The position numbers and the translations under genes are program-made. The notes below the pieces were generated by a model. It was not told where the DNA came from and ran no database searches. It saw nothing but the letters and a program-made list of their open reading frames with translations. Shown here one piece after another: positions 28,632-38,300 of a stretch of 64,000 nt of DNA (positions are counted from its first letter, which is position 1; every line of letters begins with the position of its first letter). Source of the stretch: Lentisphaerae bacterium GWF2_57_35 (lineage in GTDB: Bacteria; Verrucomicrobiota; Kiritimatiellia; CAIQIC01; GWF2-57-35); contig MHBK01000042.1 in NCBI GenBank assembly GCA_001804865.1, positions 27,479 through 91,478 on the forward strand. Reading direction: 5' to 3'.

Positions 28632-29429
28632 TCAGTCCAAAGGGCTTCCCTTTATGGCCGGATACTTCATCCCAAAGTTGTCGTCAAAGGTCTTCTTGCC
28701 GTATTGGTCGAGGATGTAAACCGAGAAGGGCGCCGGCTCAAAGCTGGCGTACATCTTGGCGAAGAGCACATCAAACGCCCATACCGTCAAGGAACCGCCG
28801 CAATCCGGAGAATCTATATGTTTGGCGTCCACATCCACATAGCTGCCGTCGGGCTTGAAATAACGGACTCGCACCGAAATGGCGGAATCCGAGGTCGGCG
28901 CCAGAATTTCGCCCTTCAACCCGGTATAGGGCAAATACGCCACGATCTGATTGCCGACCTTCAACGGGACGAGACGGCGATAGACTTCCGCCCAGTCCAG
29001 GTTCACTTTAAATCCCACGACCCCCGAACCCGTCATGGAGCAATCGTCCGTCAAGCTGAAGGACTTGTCGTAATCGTTGCAGGTATATTCGCCCCCTGCA
29101 TACTTGAAGCTGAAATTAAACTGAATGGGTCCCAATGCAGGCATCGACAGTTGATAGGTCGCCAACGAGGCGTTTGTATTGACGGCGACAAGCTCCATAA
29201 CATCCTGATTCCACCCTCCGCCATTCACCTTATAATTTAAGATGACCGTTTGCTTGGCCAGCGGCCCCATGATCTTGGTGTGTACGGTAAAATTATATTG
29301 GTGCTCTCCCACCGGGGTGAGCGTCGTGTAAGCGCTTTCCAAACGGATAGGCACCACGGCCGCCCAACCGGTCATCGAAGCAGACATTACCGCCACCATC
29401 ATCGCCGCGATCCACAAATTTGTCCTCAT
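28632..29429 (-). CDS. Secreted beta-sandwich protein, paralogue 1
   Basis: 265 residues with a signal peptide MRTNLWIAAMMVAVM...GWAA. Clearly paralogous to the protein at 33912: both share SGVVG-K-DW-E-LPLK, GEIL, a segment of the form VW(A/S)FD, and the ending DDNFxMxYxAxxGxPLD. The first half (VHTKIMGPLAKQTVILNYKV then NGGGWN, later NDYDKSF) recalls the alternating strands of CBM21-type starch-binding domains, but this is weak. The ATG at 29429 has a GGAGAGG site; an upstream in-frame extension has no support. The gene is flanked by a strong terminator and by repeat copy A, with a conserved upstream box. Function unknown; probable carbohydrate-binding or structural exported protein. Confidence 0.7.
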   Translation of the reverse strand: MRTNLWIAAMMVAVMSASMTGWAAVVPIRLESAYTTLTPVGEHQYNFTVHTKIMGPLAKQTVILNYKVNGGGWNQDVMELVAVNTNASLATYQLSMPALGPIQFNFSFKYAGGEYTCNDYDKSFSLTDDCSMTGSGVVGFKVNLDWAEVYRRLVPLKVGNQIVAYLPYTGLKGEILAPTSDSAISVRVRYFKPDGSYVDVDAKHIDSPDCGGSLTVWAFDVLFAKMYASFEPAPFSVYILDQYGKKTFDDNFGMKYPAIKGSPLD

Positions 29430-29501
29430 AACCTCTCCTTTTCCACCGTTTTGTTTAAGGCTCCTTTTCCCTGCCATCGAGCCCGTTGATGGCCTCCACG
29501 A

Positions 29502-29540
29502 ACAGACAGTCGACCGACCGGAAAGTTTCGTGGGTGAAAG
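29502..29540 (-). promoter_or_regulatory. Conserved upstream box (copy 2)
   Basis: CAGACAGTCGACC followed by CCGGA..GTTTCGTG, about 75 bases upstream of the paralogue 1 start, aligns with the equivalent region of paralogue 2. Minus-strand reading GG-N10-GT, close to a sigma-54 spacing but with an imperfect -12. Confidence 0.35.
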
Positions 29541-29649
29541 TTGCACAAATGTGTCCCCATGCGCTCTGAAAAAGCCCTAAAGCGCCAATTTCTACGTACT
29601 CTGTTACGATTCAGGACAAAGGTTTGGTCCGACCCGAATGGCCCCCCTC

Positions 29650-29731
29650 TTAATCATAATCGTAATCATAATCATAATCTTTCTCTGTTTTGTCGGAGAC
29701 GATTAAGATTACGATTAAGATTATTAAGATC
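29650..29731. repeat. Hexamer array folded as inverted repeat (TAATCA/GATTAA)
   Basis: Left arm is a run of AATCAT/AATCGT hexamers, right arm a run of GATTAA/GATTAC hexamers, separated by about 25 bases, so the whole could form a long AT-rich hairpin. A near copy is at 54250-54331. Confidence 0.75.
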
Positions 29732-29742
29732 CGGGGTCAGCC

Positions 29743-30222
29743 CTTAAATTAGAAGTTAGCGAGAAACCGCTAAGAGCGCGCGGAAATGGATGCAGGCAAA
29801 GATCCCTCGCGAGACACGCAGGACAGCAGGGAATCATCAGCCCTCCTCTTTCGCGTTTTTTCGCGTATTCCGCGGGCACTCCCAATCTGTCTCCTGACGA
29901 TTTCGAACGATTTGGGGCGTCTTCATTCGTTGGAGGCTTTCATGACGGAAGGCGATTTTTCGAGGGACGACGGGCTGGAGGCTTTCGTTGTGTACATGCG
30001 ACGTCTCGGAGCAGACGTCATAGAAACCGGAGCGAGGTCGCTCCGGCTCCAAAGAACAGGATCTCAAGAAAAATAGTTCACGACAAATTCCGTCTTCTTG
30101 ACGAGCTGCGTGAAGAGCCCGTCTTCGGCTTGTCACGCCATAATCCCGCTCGCGGGACGTAGGCGGAAGAAGCCGGGCCACCTAAAAGACGAGGCCCCGC
30201 CGTTTCGGGCGGGGCGTCGGAT
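29743..30222 (+). repeat. Interspersed ~0.4-0.5 kb repeat, copy A
   Basis: Non-coding repeat running from a GTTAGCGAGAAACC start to a GCCCCGCC-TTTC-GGGCGGGGC hairpin at 30194-30215. Internal landmarks are a TTTTTCGCGTAT block, TCATTCGT, a CCGGAGCG-AGGT-CGCTCCGG hairpin and GGCTCCAAAGAACAGG. Copies B (33463) and C (34934) follow. It contains a short frame MTEGDFSRDDGLEAF, but differences between copies are mostly non-synonymous, so coding is unlikely. The terminal hairpin could terminate the gene at 30412. Confidence 0.85.
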
Positions 30223-30411
30223 GAGGCCATTAGGGCCACGTCTCAAGATTCGAGAATTGGCAGGAGCTGCTTTCTTAGAAAGCTTCTATATCAGCAGATC
30301 ATTGAGAATAAAATGCCGATGCAAAGAATGATTGGATTCTTGAATCTTGAGACGCGGCCCTGATGGCTCTTGAGACGCGGCCCTGATGGCTCTGATGGCT
30401 CCTATTTAGCG

Positions 30412-33285
30412 TTACGGCAGATGGACGCGAACCCGATAGATGCTGGCGTTGGTCACCGAGTTGTCCGCAACGGAGATCATCTTGCCATCTCCTCGCACGT
30501 TCGCGCTAATGACGCCCCACGGCGCGGTAGAATTCGGATCATCGCACCAGTTGTCATTGACCTCGAAATCGTACTGCCGGTGGGCCGATGAGGGCACATG
30601 AAGCTCCATCTCGGCATTCGTTCGCGCAATCGAAACGCTCAGGTACGACGCCGGATTGCTCGGATCGGTGTCCGCCACGAATTCGCCCAGATTGGGCACC
30701 CCGTCCGCGTCCAAATGGCCGGACGGATCGCCCCCCGTCGGGCTCCCGAAGTACTCGTTTTCCCAGTCGTCCGGCATGCCGTCCCGGTCGCGATCCAGGA
30801 GCATGCAGAGGGAAAACTCCGAGGTATCTCCGCGGTTGGTGTCCGTCGCAAGGACCGTGAGAAAACTCGGTATCGACGGAGGAGCGATTGGCACGGCATT
30901 CGTGAACCCGCCATTCCCGACGACATCGGTCCGCACCGTCACCACGCCCAGGTACATCTCCCCTTCGCCGTAGCCGTGGGCCATGCATTCGGAGGAGCCG
31001 TACAGATGAACCCAGAACGTCGAATTGGCGGTGCTGTTCAGAGCGCCACGCACGTTTAAGGTCGCCCCTCCATTCGTGGCAGCGGCAAGAATCGGGAAAT
31101 TCTGAAGCCGGTTGGGGCCCAGATCGGGATCGCCCGGATCGTTGGTCGTAATCACGCAGTCCAGCCCCTCTGTCGGACGCAAGCTGATTCCCAGGCAACC
31201 GTTATTCATGAATCCATTGCCCAAGATACGGTTCCCCACCGCCGTGCTTCCGATGACCGCAACGCCCTGCTGGCTGTTGTTGGCAATGAAGTTGGCCTCG
31301 CCGGCCGCAAACCCGCCGATCGTATTGCTCGGAGCGTCGCTGATTCGAATGCCTCGTCCGCCGTTGCCCAACAGCTCGGGACCGACCGCATTTCTCCCGA
31401 TCCAATTGCCGCGAATCACGTTCTCAATGGAGCTCGCGTAGGTGATGGCGATCCCGTCTGCCCCATTGCAACCGATGATATTGCCCTGGATGGTGTTTTG
31501 CGCCGCACTGATCCCCAGCAAGATGCCGCTGCCTCCATTACCCAAGGGTCCTGTGGCAAATCCGTTTACGCCGATCACGTTGTTGAGAATCTGATTGTTC
31601 GCCGTATCGTTCAGGACAATGCCGCTGTCGTTATTGCCGGAAATCAGGTTTGCCGCACTCATCAAGGCGCCCCCGATCGAGTGACCATCGGATTCCGCGA
31701 TGTCGATTCCACGCACGCCGTTCGGAATGGCCGAGGTAACCGTTACGCCGTCCGTACCGATGACGTTGGCCATTATCGTGGCGCGATCGGAGTTGGGGCC
31801 GCCGATCGAGATCCCCGACCCCCCATTGCCGGAAACGATGTTGCCGTCGTTCGTACCGCCGATGAGCGCATCCGGCGCATCAGACACGTAGATGCCGTGA
31901 CTCGCATTGCTGACGCCCGCGGAACCGGAGGCGTTCAATCCTATCAGATTATTCTGGATGCGGCAGTTGGCCGCATTGGTTCCGTCCAGCCAGATCCCAT
32001 GATTCCCATTCCCGGAAATCAGGTTTCCTTCGCTCGAGAGATTCCCGCCGATCACGGCATACGACCCGCGCACATAGACGCCCGAATTTTCGTTCGGCAC
32101 ACGGTTGCTTCCCGTGATGTCCGTCCCGATGAAGTTTCGTCTCACCACATTCCCTGACGTTAGAACGTCGTTGGCGTGGTAGATGCTCACTCCATGGGTC
32201 TTGTTTCCTGAAATAATGTTGCGCTTGGAATCGGAGGTCCCGCCGACAAAGTTATTGTGGGCGCCATTGAAAATATATACGCCGTGGGCGGTGTTCGGGA
32301 GCGCCTGACCGTCCACATTGATCCCAATCAGATTGCCTTCAATCCGATTGCCCGTTGCGGAGGCCCCGCTGAGACGGATGCCGTCCAGCCTGTTGCCGGC
32401 AATCACGTTGGTGGTTCCCGCGCCTCCTCCGCCGACGAGGTTGCCGCTGCCTTCGATCAGAATTCCGCCATAGTTGCTGACGGTCCCCACGCCTGCGAAG
32501 TCCGTCCCAATGTAGTTGCCGACGATCGTTACGTTCGTGGCCGAGGGCCGAAGACAAATCCCGGCGCCGTTGTTGCCGGAAATGACGTTGCGCGCCCACG
32601 ACGAAGTACTCCCGATTGTAGTCCCCTGCCCGGCCGCGAAAATGCCGAACGTTCCGTTGGGCATGGCGCTCAATCCAGAGGGATCGCACCCGATATAACT
32701 GTTCAACACGAGATTGCTCAACCCGGTGTCGAAGATCCCATTGTCGCTATTGCCGGAAATCACGTTTTTCGAAAGAGCGGCTTCCCCTCCGACCGTGCAA
32801 TAGTTTGCGGGCGACAAATACACTCCACTGGATCCGTTGCTGATGATCCAGCAACCTACGATGGACACATTGCGGCTATCGCTCCAAAGCGCCGCCCCAT
32901 AGCTGGGCCAATCGAAAATATGAAGCGCGCGCACGACAGAACCAGAACTGGATACGAGCGACAGCCCCGACCCGGAACTCACGCCGGCGCCGGAAAGCTT
33001 CACCAGCGGGTTGATCGTGTAGCCTGGCTGGGAATCCCCCGAGATCGTAACGTTGTCGGAGACGATGATCGGCAGCGCGCCGGTCGGCTGGATCGTATAG
33101 GGAGCGCTCAGGTTGAATCGAATCTCATCCGGGCCCGGATTCGTTTCCACGCTGCGGATGGCCCAGCGCAACGTCCCCCCTGTTGGCGCGTCGCCCGGAT
33201 TCGTCACCGTATAGACGCTCGCACACACTTGCAACACCGCGCAGAAGAGGAAGACGACAGCGATTCCGAGACTCCTGTTTGCCAT
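30412..33285 (-). CDS. Secreted NosD/CASH-type beta-helix protein
   Basis: 957 residues with a signal peptide (MANRSLGIAVVFLFCAVLQV). The start of the mature part, YTVTNPGDAPTGGTLRWAIR, is typical of a large family of secreted right-handed beta-helix proteins. From ~110 to ~700 there are about twenty repeats of the type NVISGNxxxGIxxxG...NxIxGNxIGTD. The C-terminus has the Asp-rich segment LDRDRDGMPDDWENEYFG and DADGVPNLGEFVADTDPSNP, then a ~70-residue beta module ending YRVRVHLP. This end matches the proteins at 19954, 35305 and 39249. Likely a surface adhesin or polysaccharide-binding fibre. Flanked by repeat copies A and B. Confidence 0.85.
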   Translation of the reverse strand: MANRSLGIAVVFLFCAVLQVCASVYTVTNPGDAPTGGTLRWAIRSVETNPGPDEIRFNLSAPYTIQPTGALPIIVSDNVTISGDSQPGYTINPLVKLSGAGVSSGSGLSLVSSSGSVVRALHIFDWPSYGAALWSDSRNVSIVGCWIISNGSSGVYLSPANYCTVGGEAALSKNVISGNSDNGIFDTGLSNLVLNSYIGCDPSGLSAMPNGTFGIFAAGQGTTIGSTSSWARNVISGNNGAGICLRPSATNVTIVGNYIGTDFAGVGTVSNYGGILIEGSGNLVGGGGAGTTNVIAGNRLDGIRLSGASATGNRIEGNLIGINVDGQALPNTAHGVYIFNGAHNNFVGGTSDSKRNIISGNKTHGVSIYHANDVLTSGNVVRRNFIGTDITGSNRVPNENSGVYVRGSYAVIGGNLSSEGNLISGNGNHGIWLDGTNAANCRIQNNLIGLNASGSAGVSNASHGIYVSDAPDALIGGTNDGNIVSGNGGSGISIGGPNSDRATIMANVIGTDGVTVTSAIPNGVRGIDIAESDGHSIGGALMSAANLISGNNDSGIVLNDTANNQILNNVIGVNGFATGPLGNGGSGILLGISAAQNTIQGNIIGCNGADGIAITYASSIENVIRGNWIGRNAVGPELLGNGGRGIRISDAPSNTIGGFAAGEANFIANNSQQGVAVIGSTAVGNRILGNGFMNNGCLGISLRPTEGLDCVITTNDPGDPDLGPNRLQNFPILAAATNGGATLNVRGALNSTANSTFWVHLYGSSECMAHGYGEGEMYLGVVTVRTDVVGNGGFTNAVPIAPPSIPSFLTVLATDTNRGDTSEFSLCMLLDRDRDGMPDDWENEYFGSPTGGDPSGHLDADGVPNLGEFVADTDPSNPASYLSVSIARTNAEMELHVPSSAHRQYDFEVNDNWCDDPNSTAPWGVISANVRGDGKMISVADNSVTNASIYRVRVHLP

Positions 33286-33462
33286 TTTTTTCTCCTTATT
33301 TCATATCGCCCCTGACCGAAAGCGTCTGAACCCACGCTCGAACACCAACGTTTCCAATGATTGGAAAAACGCCTCCTGCTGGCTTATTTTTATCATTCCT
33401 TCAAATGCCCTGTCGAGAACCGAGGAAGCTGTAGACGTTATGGAAGAGCCGGGGGCACTCAC

Positions 33463-33892
33463 TTAAATATAAAGTTAGCGAGAAACCACTAAGAGCAGAC
33501 GGAGCTGGATACAGGCAAAGATCCCTCGCGAGACACGCAGGACAGCAGGGAATCATCAGCACTCCTCCTTCGCGATTTTTCGCGTATTTCGCGGGCAATC
33601 CCAATCTGGCTCCTGACGATTTTGAACGATTTGGGGCGTCTTCATTCGTCGGGGGATTTCATGACGGAAGGCGAGCTTTCGAGGGACGACGGGCTGGACG
33701 CTTTCGTTGTGTACATGCGACGGCTCGGACCAGACGTCAGAAAATCCGGAGCGAGGTCGCTCCGGCTCCAAAGAACAGGATCTAAAGAAAAATCGTTCGT
33801 GACAAATCCCGCCCACGTGAAGAGCCCGTCTTCGGAGAAGCCGGGCCACCTAAAAAAGAGGCGCCCCGCCGTTTCGGGCGGGGCGTCGGATG
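33463..33892 (+). repeat. Interspersed ~0.4 kb repeat, copy B
   Basis: Nearly full-length match to copy A over about 400 bases, including the ATACAGGCAAAGATCCCTCG block, the CCGGAGCG/CGCTCCGG hairpin and the terminal GCCCCGCC-TTTC-GGGCGGGGC hairpin at 33863-33884. It lies upstream of the beta-helix gene and past the stop of paralogue 2. Confidence 0.85.
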
Positions 33893-33911
33893 CTTCATGT
33901 CTTTAACGGGA

Positions 33912-34718
33912 TCAATCCAGGGGATATCCATACTTGGCCAAATACGTCATCATGAAGTTATCGTCGACAAACATTTGGCCGGAATTGTTCTTGTAGATGG
34001 CATAGTGCCAGATGCCCCCTGTGGAGAGATACAGAGAGGTAACAGGAATGTCGAAAGACCAAACGGCGATGGCGCCGCTGCAATCCGCAAAATCGACAAA
34101 CGTCGCCGGCGCTTCCACAAAGACGCCGTCCTTCACATAGCAAATGGAGACTTTGTCCAACAGGCTGGCATACTGCACGAGGATTTCGCCGCGCAGCGAA
34201 TACATCGGGACGTTCACGGTGCCGATCGCTGTCTTGAGAGGCCTTAGTTGATAATGAATTTCGCTCCAATCCATGGAAACTTTTCCGCCTACCACGCCGG
34301 AAATGCCTTGAGAACAATCGCCGGAGAGCACGTAGGGCTTGCCGTTGTCGTTATAGGTCGTTATGCCGCTGCCATCGGAGGGCATAAACTGCACTTGGAA
34401 TTTGACAGCCCCATTAACCTTGAGGGTTCCTTTATAAATCGCATATCCGCCGTTCGTGGGATACGTGGGCATGGTAAGCTTGAGCATCGTCCAAGCCCCG
34501 CCGCTCAACTGGGCATATTGAATGTAGACCGCTTCTTTTCCCGGCTGCCCGTCAATCTTAGCATGCACGGTAACGCTGTAGATGGACAATCCGTTCGACT
34601 TTTCGACGAACATGGCGCTTTCCAGCTTGGCCAGGGGACCGGCGGCAAAAACACTCATCGACAGGGCTGTTCCCAGCAATACCGACCACAGGGTCAACTT
34701 CAGGCTATTCGTACGCAT
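33912..34718 (-). CDS. Secreted beta-sandwich protein, paralogue 2
   Basis: 268 residues with a signal peptide ending ...VFAAG. It shares with the protein at 28632 the order AKLESA, VHAKIDGQPGKEAVYIQY, a NDNGKPYVLSGDC-like loop, SGVVGGKVSMDWSEIHYQLR, GEIL, and the tail DDNFMMTYLAKYGYPLD. Cysteines in SGDC and DFADCSG are also kept, suggesting a conserved disulfide. The ATG at 34718 was chosen because it starts the signal peptide and has GGAG upstream. Family not recognised; a CBM21-like fold is a tentative guess from the second-strand pattern. Terminator hairpin at 33863-33884 follows. Confidence 0.7.
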   Translation of the reverse strand: MRTNSLKLTLWSVLLGTALSMSVFAAGPLAKLESAMFVEKSNGLSIYSVTVHAKIDGQPGKEAVYIQYAQLSGGAWTMLKLTMPTYPTNGGYAIYKGTLKVNGAVKFQVQFMPSDGSGITTYNDNGKPYVLSGDCSQGISGVVGGKVSMDWSEIHYQLRPLKTAIGTVNVPMYSLRGEILVQYASLLDKVSICYVKDGVFVEAPATFVDFADCSGAIAVWSFDIPVTSLYLSTGGIWHYAIYKNNSGQMFVDDNFMMTYLAKYGYPLD

Positions 34719-34790
34719 GATCAAGGCTCCTTCATCTTTTCGTTTTGGACTCTCGACTCCCTCCACCGAGTCCGTGTAATGGCCTTCACT

Positions 34791-34838
34791 TGCAGACAGT
34801 CGACCCATCCGGACGTTTCGTTGTCGGAAACGAAAAAT
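34791..34838 (-). promoter_or_regulatory. Conserved upstream box, sigma-54-like (copy 3)
   Basis: CAGACAGTCGACCCATCCGG then ACGTTTCGTTGTCGGAAA, about 77 bases upstream of paralogue 2. The minus strand reads GG-N10-GC with GCA after, the correct spacing for a sigma-54 promoter. The same order of bases occurs upstream of paralogue 1 and, less closely, of the S8 gene. Confidence 0.4.
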
Positions 34839-34933
34839 ATTTCACCGCTCGGCCTGGCGCTTACCGGGGACAGAACTTTTCCGCCCCCTCACGATCCTCA
34901 AAAAGCACCAAAGGGTTCGAGGGTCCGGGTTCT

Positions 34934-35220
34934 ACTCTTTCGCATTTTTTCGCGTATTTCGCGGGCAATCCCAATCTGGCTCCTGGCGATTATGAACGAT
35001 TTTGGGCGTTTTCATTCGTCGGGGGAATTCATGACGGAAGGCGATCTTTCGAGGGACGACGGGCTGGATGCTTTCGTTGTGTACATGCGACGTCTCGGAC
35101 CAGGCGTCAGAAAAACCGGAGCGAGGTCGCTCCGGCTCCAAAGAACAGGATCTAAAGAAAAATCGTTCGCGACAAATCCCGCCTACGTGAAGACCCCGTC
35201 GTCGGAGAAGCCGGGCCACC
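34934..35220 (+). repeat. Interspersed repeat, copy C (shorter)
   Basis: Matches copies A and B over about 290 bases, from the TTTTTTCGCGTATTTCGCGGG block through the GAGCGAGGTCGCTCCGG hairpin to GAGAAGCCGGGCCACC. It lacks both the leading GTTAGCGAGAAACC part and the terminal GCCCCGCC hairpin. It lies between the divergent paralogue 2 and Pmp-like genes. Confidence 0.8.
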
Positions 35221-35304
35221 GGAGGAATCCGCCGATAGCTTTTCCTTCTTATCACCCCACGAAAGGCCGATCCATCACGACTAGGTCCAGCAAAGGAGAG
35301 TCAA

Positions 35305-38300
35305 ATGAAACGAATACTATGGAGCCTGGGGATTTTGCTGGCGGGGTTAACCTTGAACAGTCTGGCCGCCGTCCGCATTCAGGGCGGGGCCAGTTACAAT
35401 ACCATCACGGCCGCGGTTGCGGCGGCGGTCAACGGCAATGTGATTTTGGTGTCGACCGGCCTATACGCCGAAGCGGTGAACATCGCCGGCAGAAACATTA
35501 CCCTCGATGGCTGCTATAACACGTCCTTTTCCGCCAAGGTGGCCGGCGGCAAGACGGTCATCGAGCCAGTCAACTGCTCCGCCCTCTATATCAGCGACGC
35601 CTCGGTGACGCTGACGGACCTGGATTTGACCGGCGGCGGCATGGCGAACAATTCACTACTGTACGGCGGCGGGTTATCTATTCGCAACGGGTCCACGGTG
35701 ACCGCGGCCAATTGCCGGGTATACGGCAATCACGTCAACGGCTATGGCGGCGGCATTTACGTGTCGAGTTCCTCATTATGGCTGACCAACACGCTGGTCT
35801 CGAACAATACGGCCCTCAGCTATACCTTTCTGGGGAGCGACTACACGGGCTACGGAGGGGGCATCGCGCTGCAGAACGCCGTCCTTTACACGGACGGAAG
35901 CACCCTCGTGGTCACGAACGGGACCGACGGCGAGGGCGGAGGGCTCTATCTGTTCAACAGCCGGGCCACTTTTCCATCCGCTTCGACGCGGATATTCAAT
36001 AATTGGGCGGCCTATGGCGGCGGGGTTGCAGCCAGAAACCGGAGTTATTTCGAACTGGCATCCGGCGCCAAGTTGTACGGCAACGTCGCGAGCGCGGCCG
36101 GCGGCGGACTTTGGCTGTCCAATCAATCCACCGGGCTGATCGCGGGAACAGAAACCCTGGTTGGAATCCAGTATTTGGGCGGCCCCAACGCTGCTCCCTG
36201 TGGCGGCGGCGTCTACGCAGAGAAATCCACGCTGAACGTGTGGGACGATTCGTCTTTCAACTATAACGCCGCGAGTCTCAAAGGGGGTGCGATTTACGCG
36301 TCCAATAGCGTCATCTGCGTGGATAACGCCCATATCGGGCGGTATGGCGTCGGGAACTCGAATTCCGCTCAATACGGCGGCGGCGCTTATCTGGCGGACG
36401 GATCCCGGCTGATCCTGACCAACGGCGCGGTAGTGAAGTTCAGCCATGCGTCGATTCATGGCGGCGGAATTTACGCCGAAGGGTCCACGCTGCTGGTGTA
36501 TTCGAATGTCGTCTTTGGCGGAACCCAATGGCTCGATCGCAACAGCGCCCAGACCGGGCGCGGGGGCGGAATTTATGCGTTGAACAGCACGCAGTACATC
36601 TCCGGCGCGACGATTCGCCATAATGCCGCCCACGAATTCGGCGGCGGCGTTTACACCTATTTCGGAAAAGCCGACTATTACGACACGCGCATCGAACGCA
36701 ACCAGGTCGATCATACGATGTTGGGCGGGGGCGGCGGCCTGACCGTCTATGGCGCCCAGCTCAACCTGCACCGCCTGAACATATCGAGCAACCGGGCCGC
36801 CTACAACGCGGGCGGCGCCCAAATCTCGGGAAGCAAGGCCGAGCTGGTGGATTGCGTTTTTAGCGACAACGTCAGCAGCAACTCCGCAGGAGGGTTGAGC
36901 CTTTTCAACACGCAAACCAACCGGCTGATCCGGGTGACGATGACCGGCAACTCCGCGAAAGGCCACGGCGGCGCGGCGGTGATATCCAGTTGGGGACTGG
37001 TGGAACTCGAAGACTGCACCTTCACCGGCAACCTGGCCGACAGCGACGGCGACGGCGCGGGCCACGGAGGCGCCCTCTATCTGACCTGCTCCAACATCGT
37101 CATCCGCTCGACCGGCGCGGCCGCCGTTTTCGGAGGAAATCAGGCCGGCCGCGGCGGAGCCATCTATGCCGCCGGCGCGAAAAGAGTGGAGTTGAACGGT
37201 TCCGTGCAGCTCATGCAAGGCGCTGCGCAATACGGCGGCGCCCTCTACGCATGCAGCGGCGCAGTGGTGCGCTGCACGGAAACCAACGGCGCCGCGCCCC
37301 AACTTTACTCCAACCTGGCGTCCGACAGCGGCGGCGGCATTTACGCCGAAGGCAGCGGCACGGAAGTCCATTTGGACGGAGTTCGCGTGGGGCGAAAGAC
37401 TCATGGCGTCAGCCAGGGCAATCTGGCGGAAGGCGCTTATTTCGGCAGCGGCGGCGGGGGCGTGTACCTGGATCATGCCGCCTTATTCGCTCGCAATTCC
37501 CGTTTCGAATACAACGCCAGCACGAAGTCCGGCGGCGGGCTTTCCATGAACGGCGGAAGGTTTGTCCTGTCCGCCGCCGCCCCGTCGGAGACCGCCATCT
37601 GGCCCGGAGCCTGGATCGCCGGCAACTCCGCCGCGATGTACGGCGGCGGCGCCCACCTGGGCGACGGAGGGGAATTGATTCTTTCCAATGTCATGATCGC
37701 ATGCAATGCCGCGGCGTACGGCGGCGGCCTCTACGTCGAAGATTTTGCCCAGGCGCGCCTGATCAATACCGTGGTCATCAGCAATACGGCGGCCAACACC
37801 TGCGGAGGCATCCGCCTGATCGCGTCGGGCACGCACGCCACGATGATTCATTGCACGGTCACCCGCAACAGCACCGGCGGCGTGGACGTTGCGAGCGGCG
37901 CAGAGTTGACCATGACCAACAGCATTGTTTACTTCAATCGCGGCGTCGGCGTCTCGGCCGGATATGCCGTCACCTACAGCGACGTGCAAGGCGGCTATCC
38001 CGGCACGGGCAACCTGAACGTCGATCCCGGCTTCATGAATCCCGACAACCTCGACTGTCGCCTCACGTACGCCTCCAAGGGCGGCGTCGTAAATGCCGGA
38101 ACCTACTGCGGCATCTCCTCCGACTGCATCGGCGAACCGCGCCTGTTCTCCAGCATTCCGGACATGGGCGCCTACGAATACAACGGCGCGACAATGGACT
38201 CCGACGAGGATCGCATGACCGACAACTGGGAAGAGCATTACGGTTTAAATCCTCTGAGCGGTACGGATGCCGCCCTGGACCCTGACGACGATTCGTTCGA

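Noticed and set aside
29940..30075. Small frame beginning MTEGDFSRDD within repeat A, also in B and C
   Set aside because: Between copies most differences change amino acids and the stop is not conserved, so it looks non-coding.
35776..37476. 566-codon minus-strand frame opposite the Pmp-like gene
   Set aside because: Antisense shadow of regular GGG repeats, no start signal.
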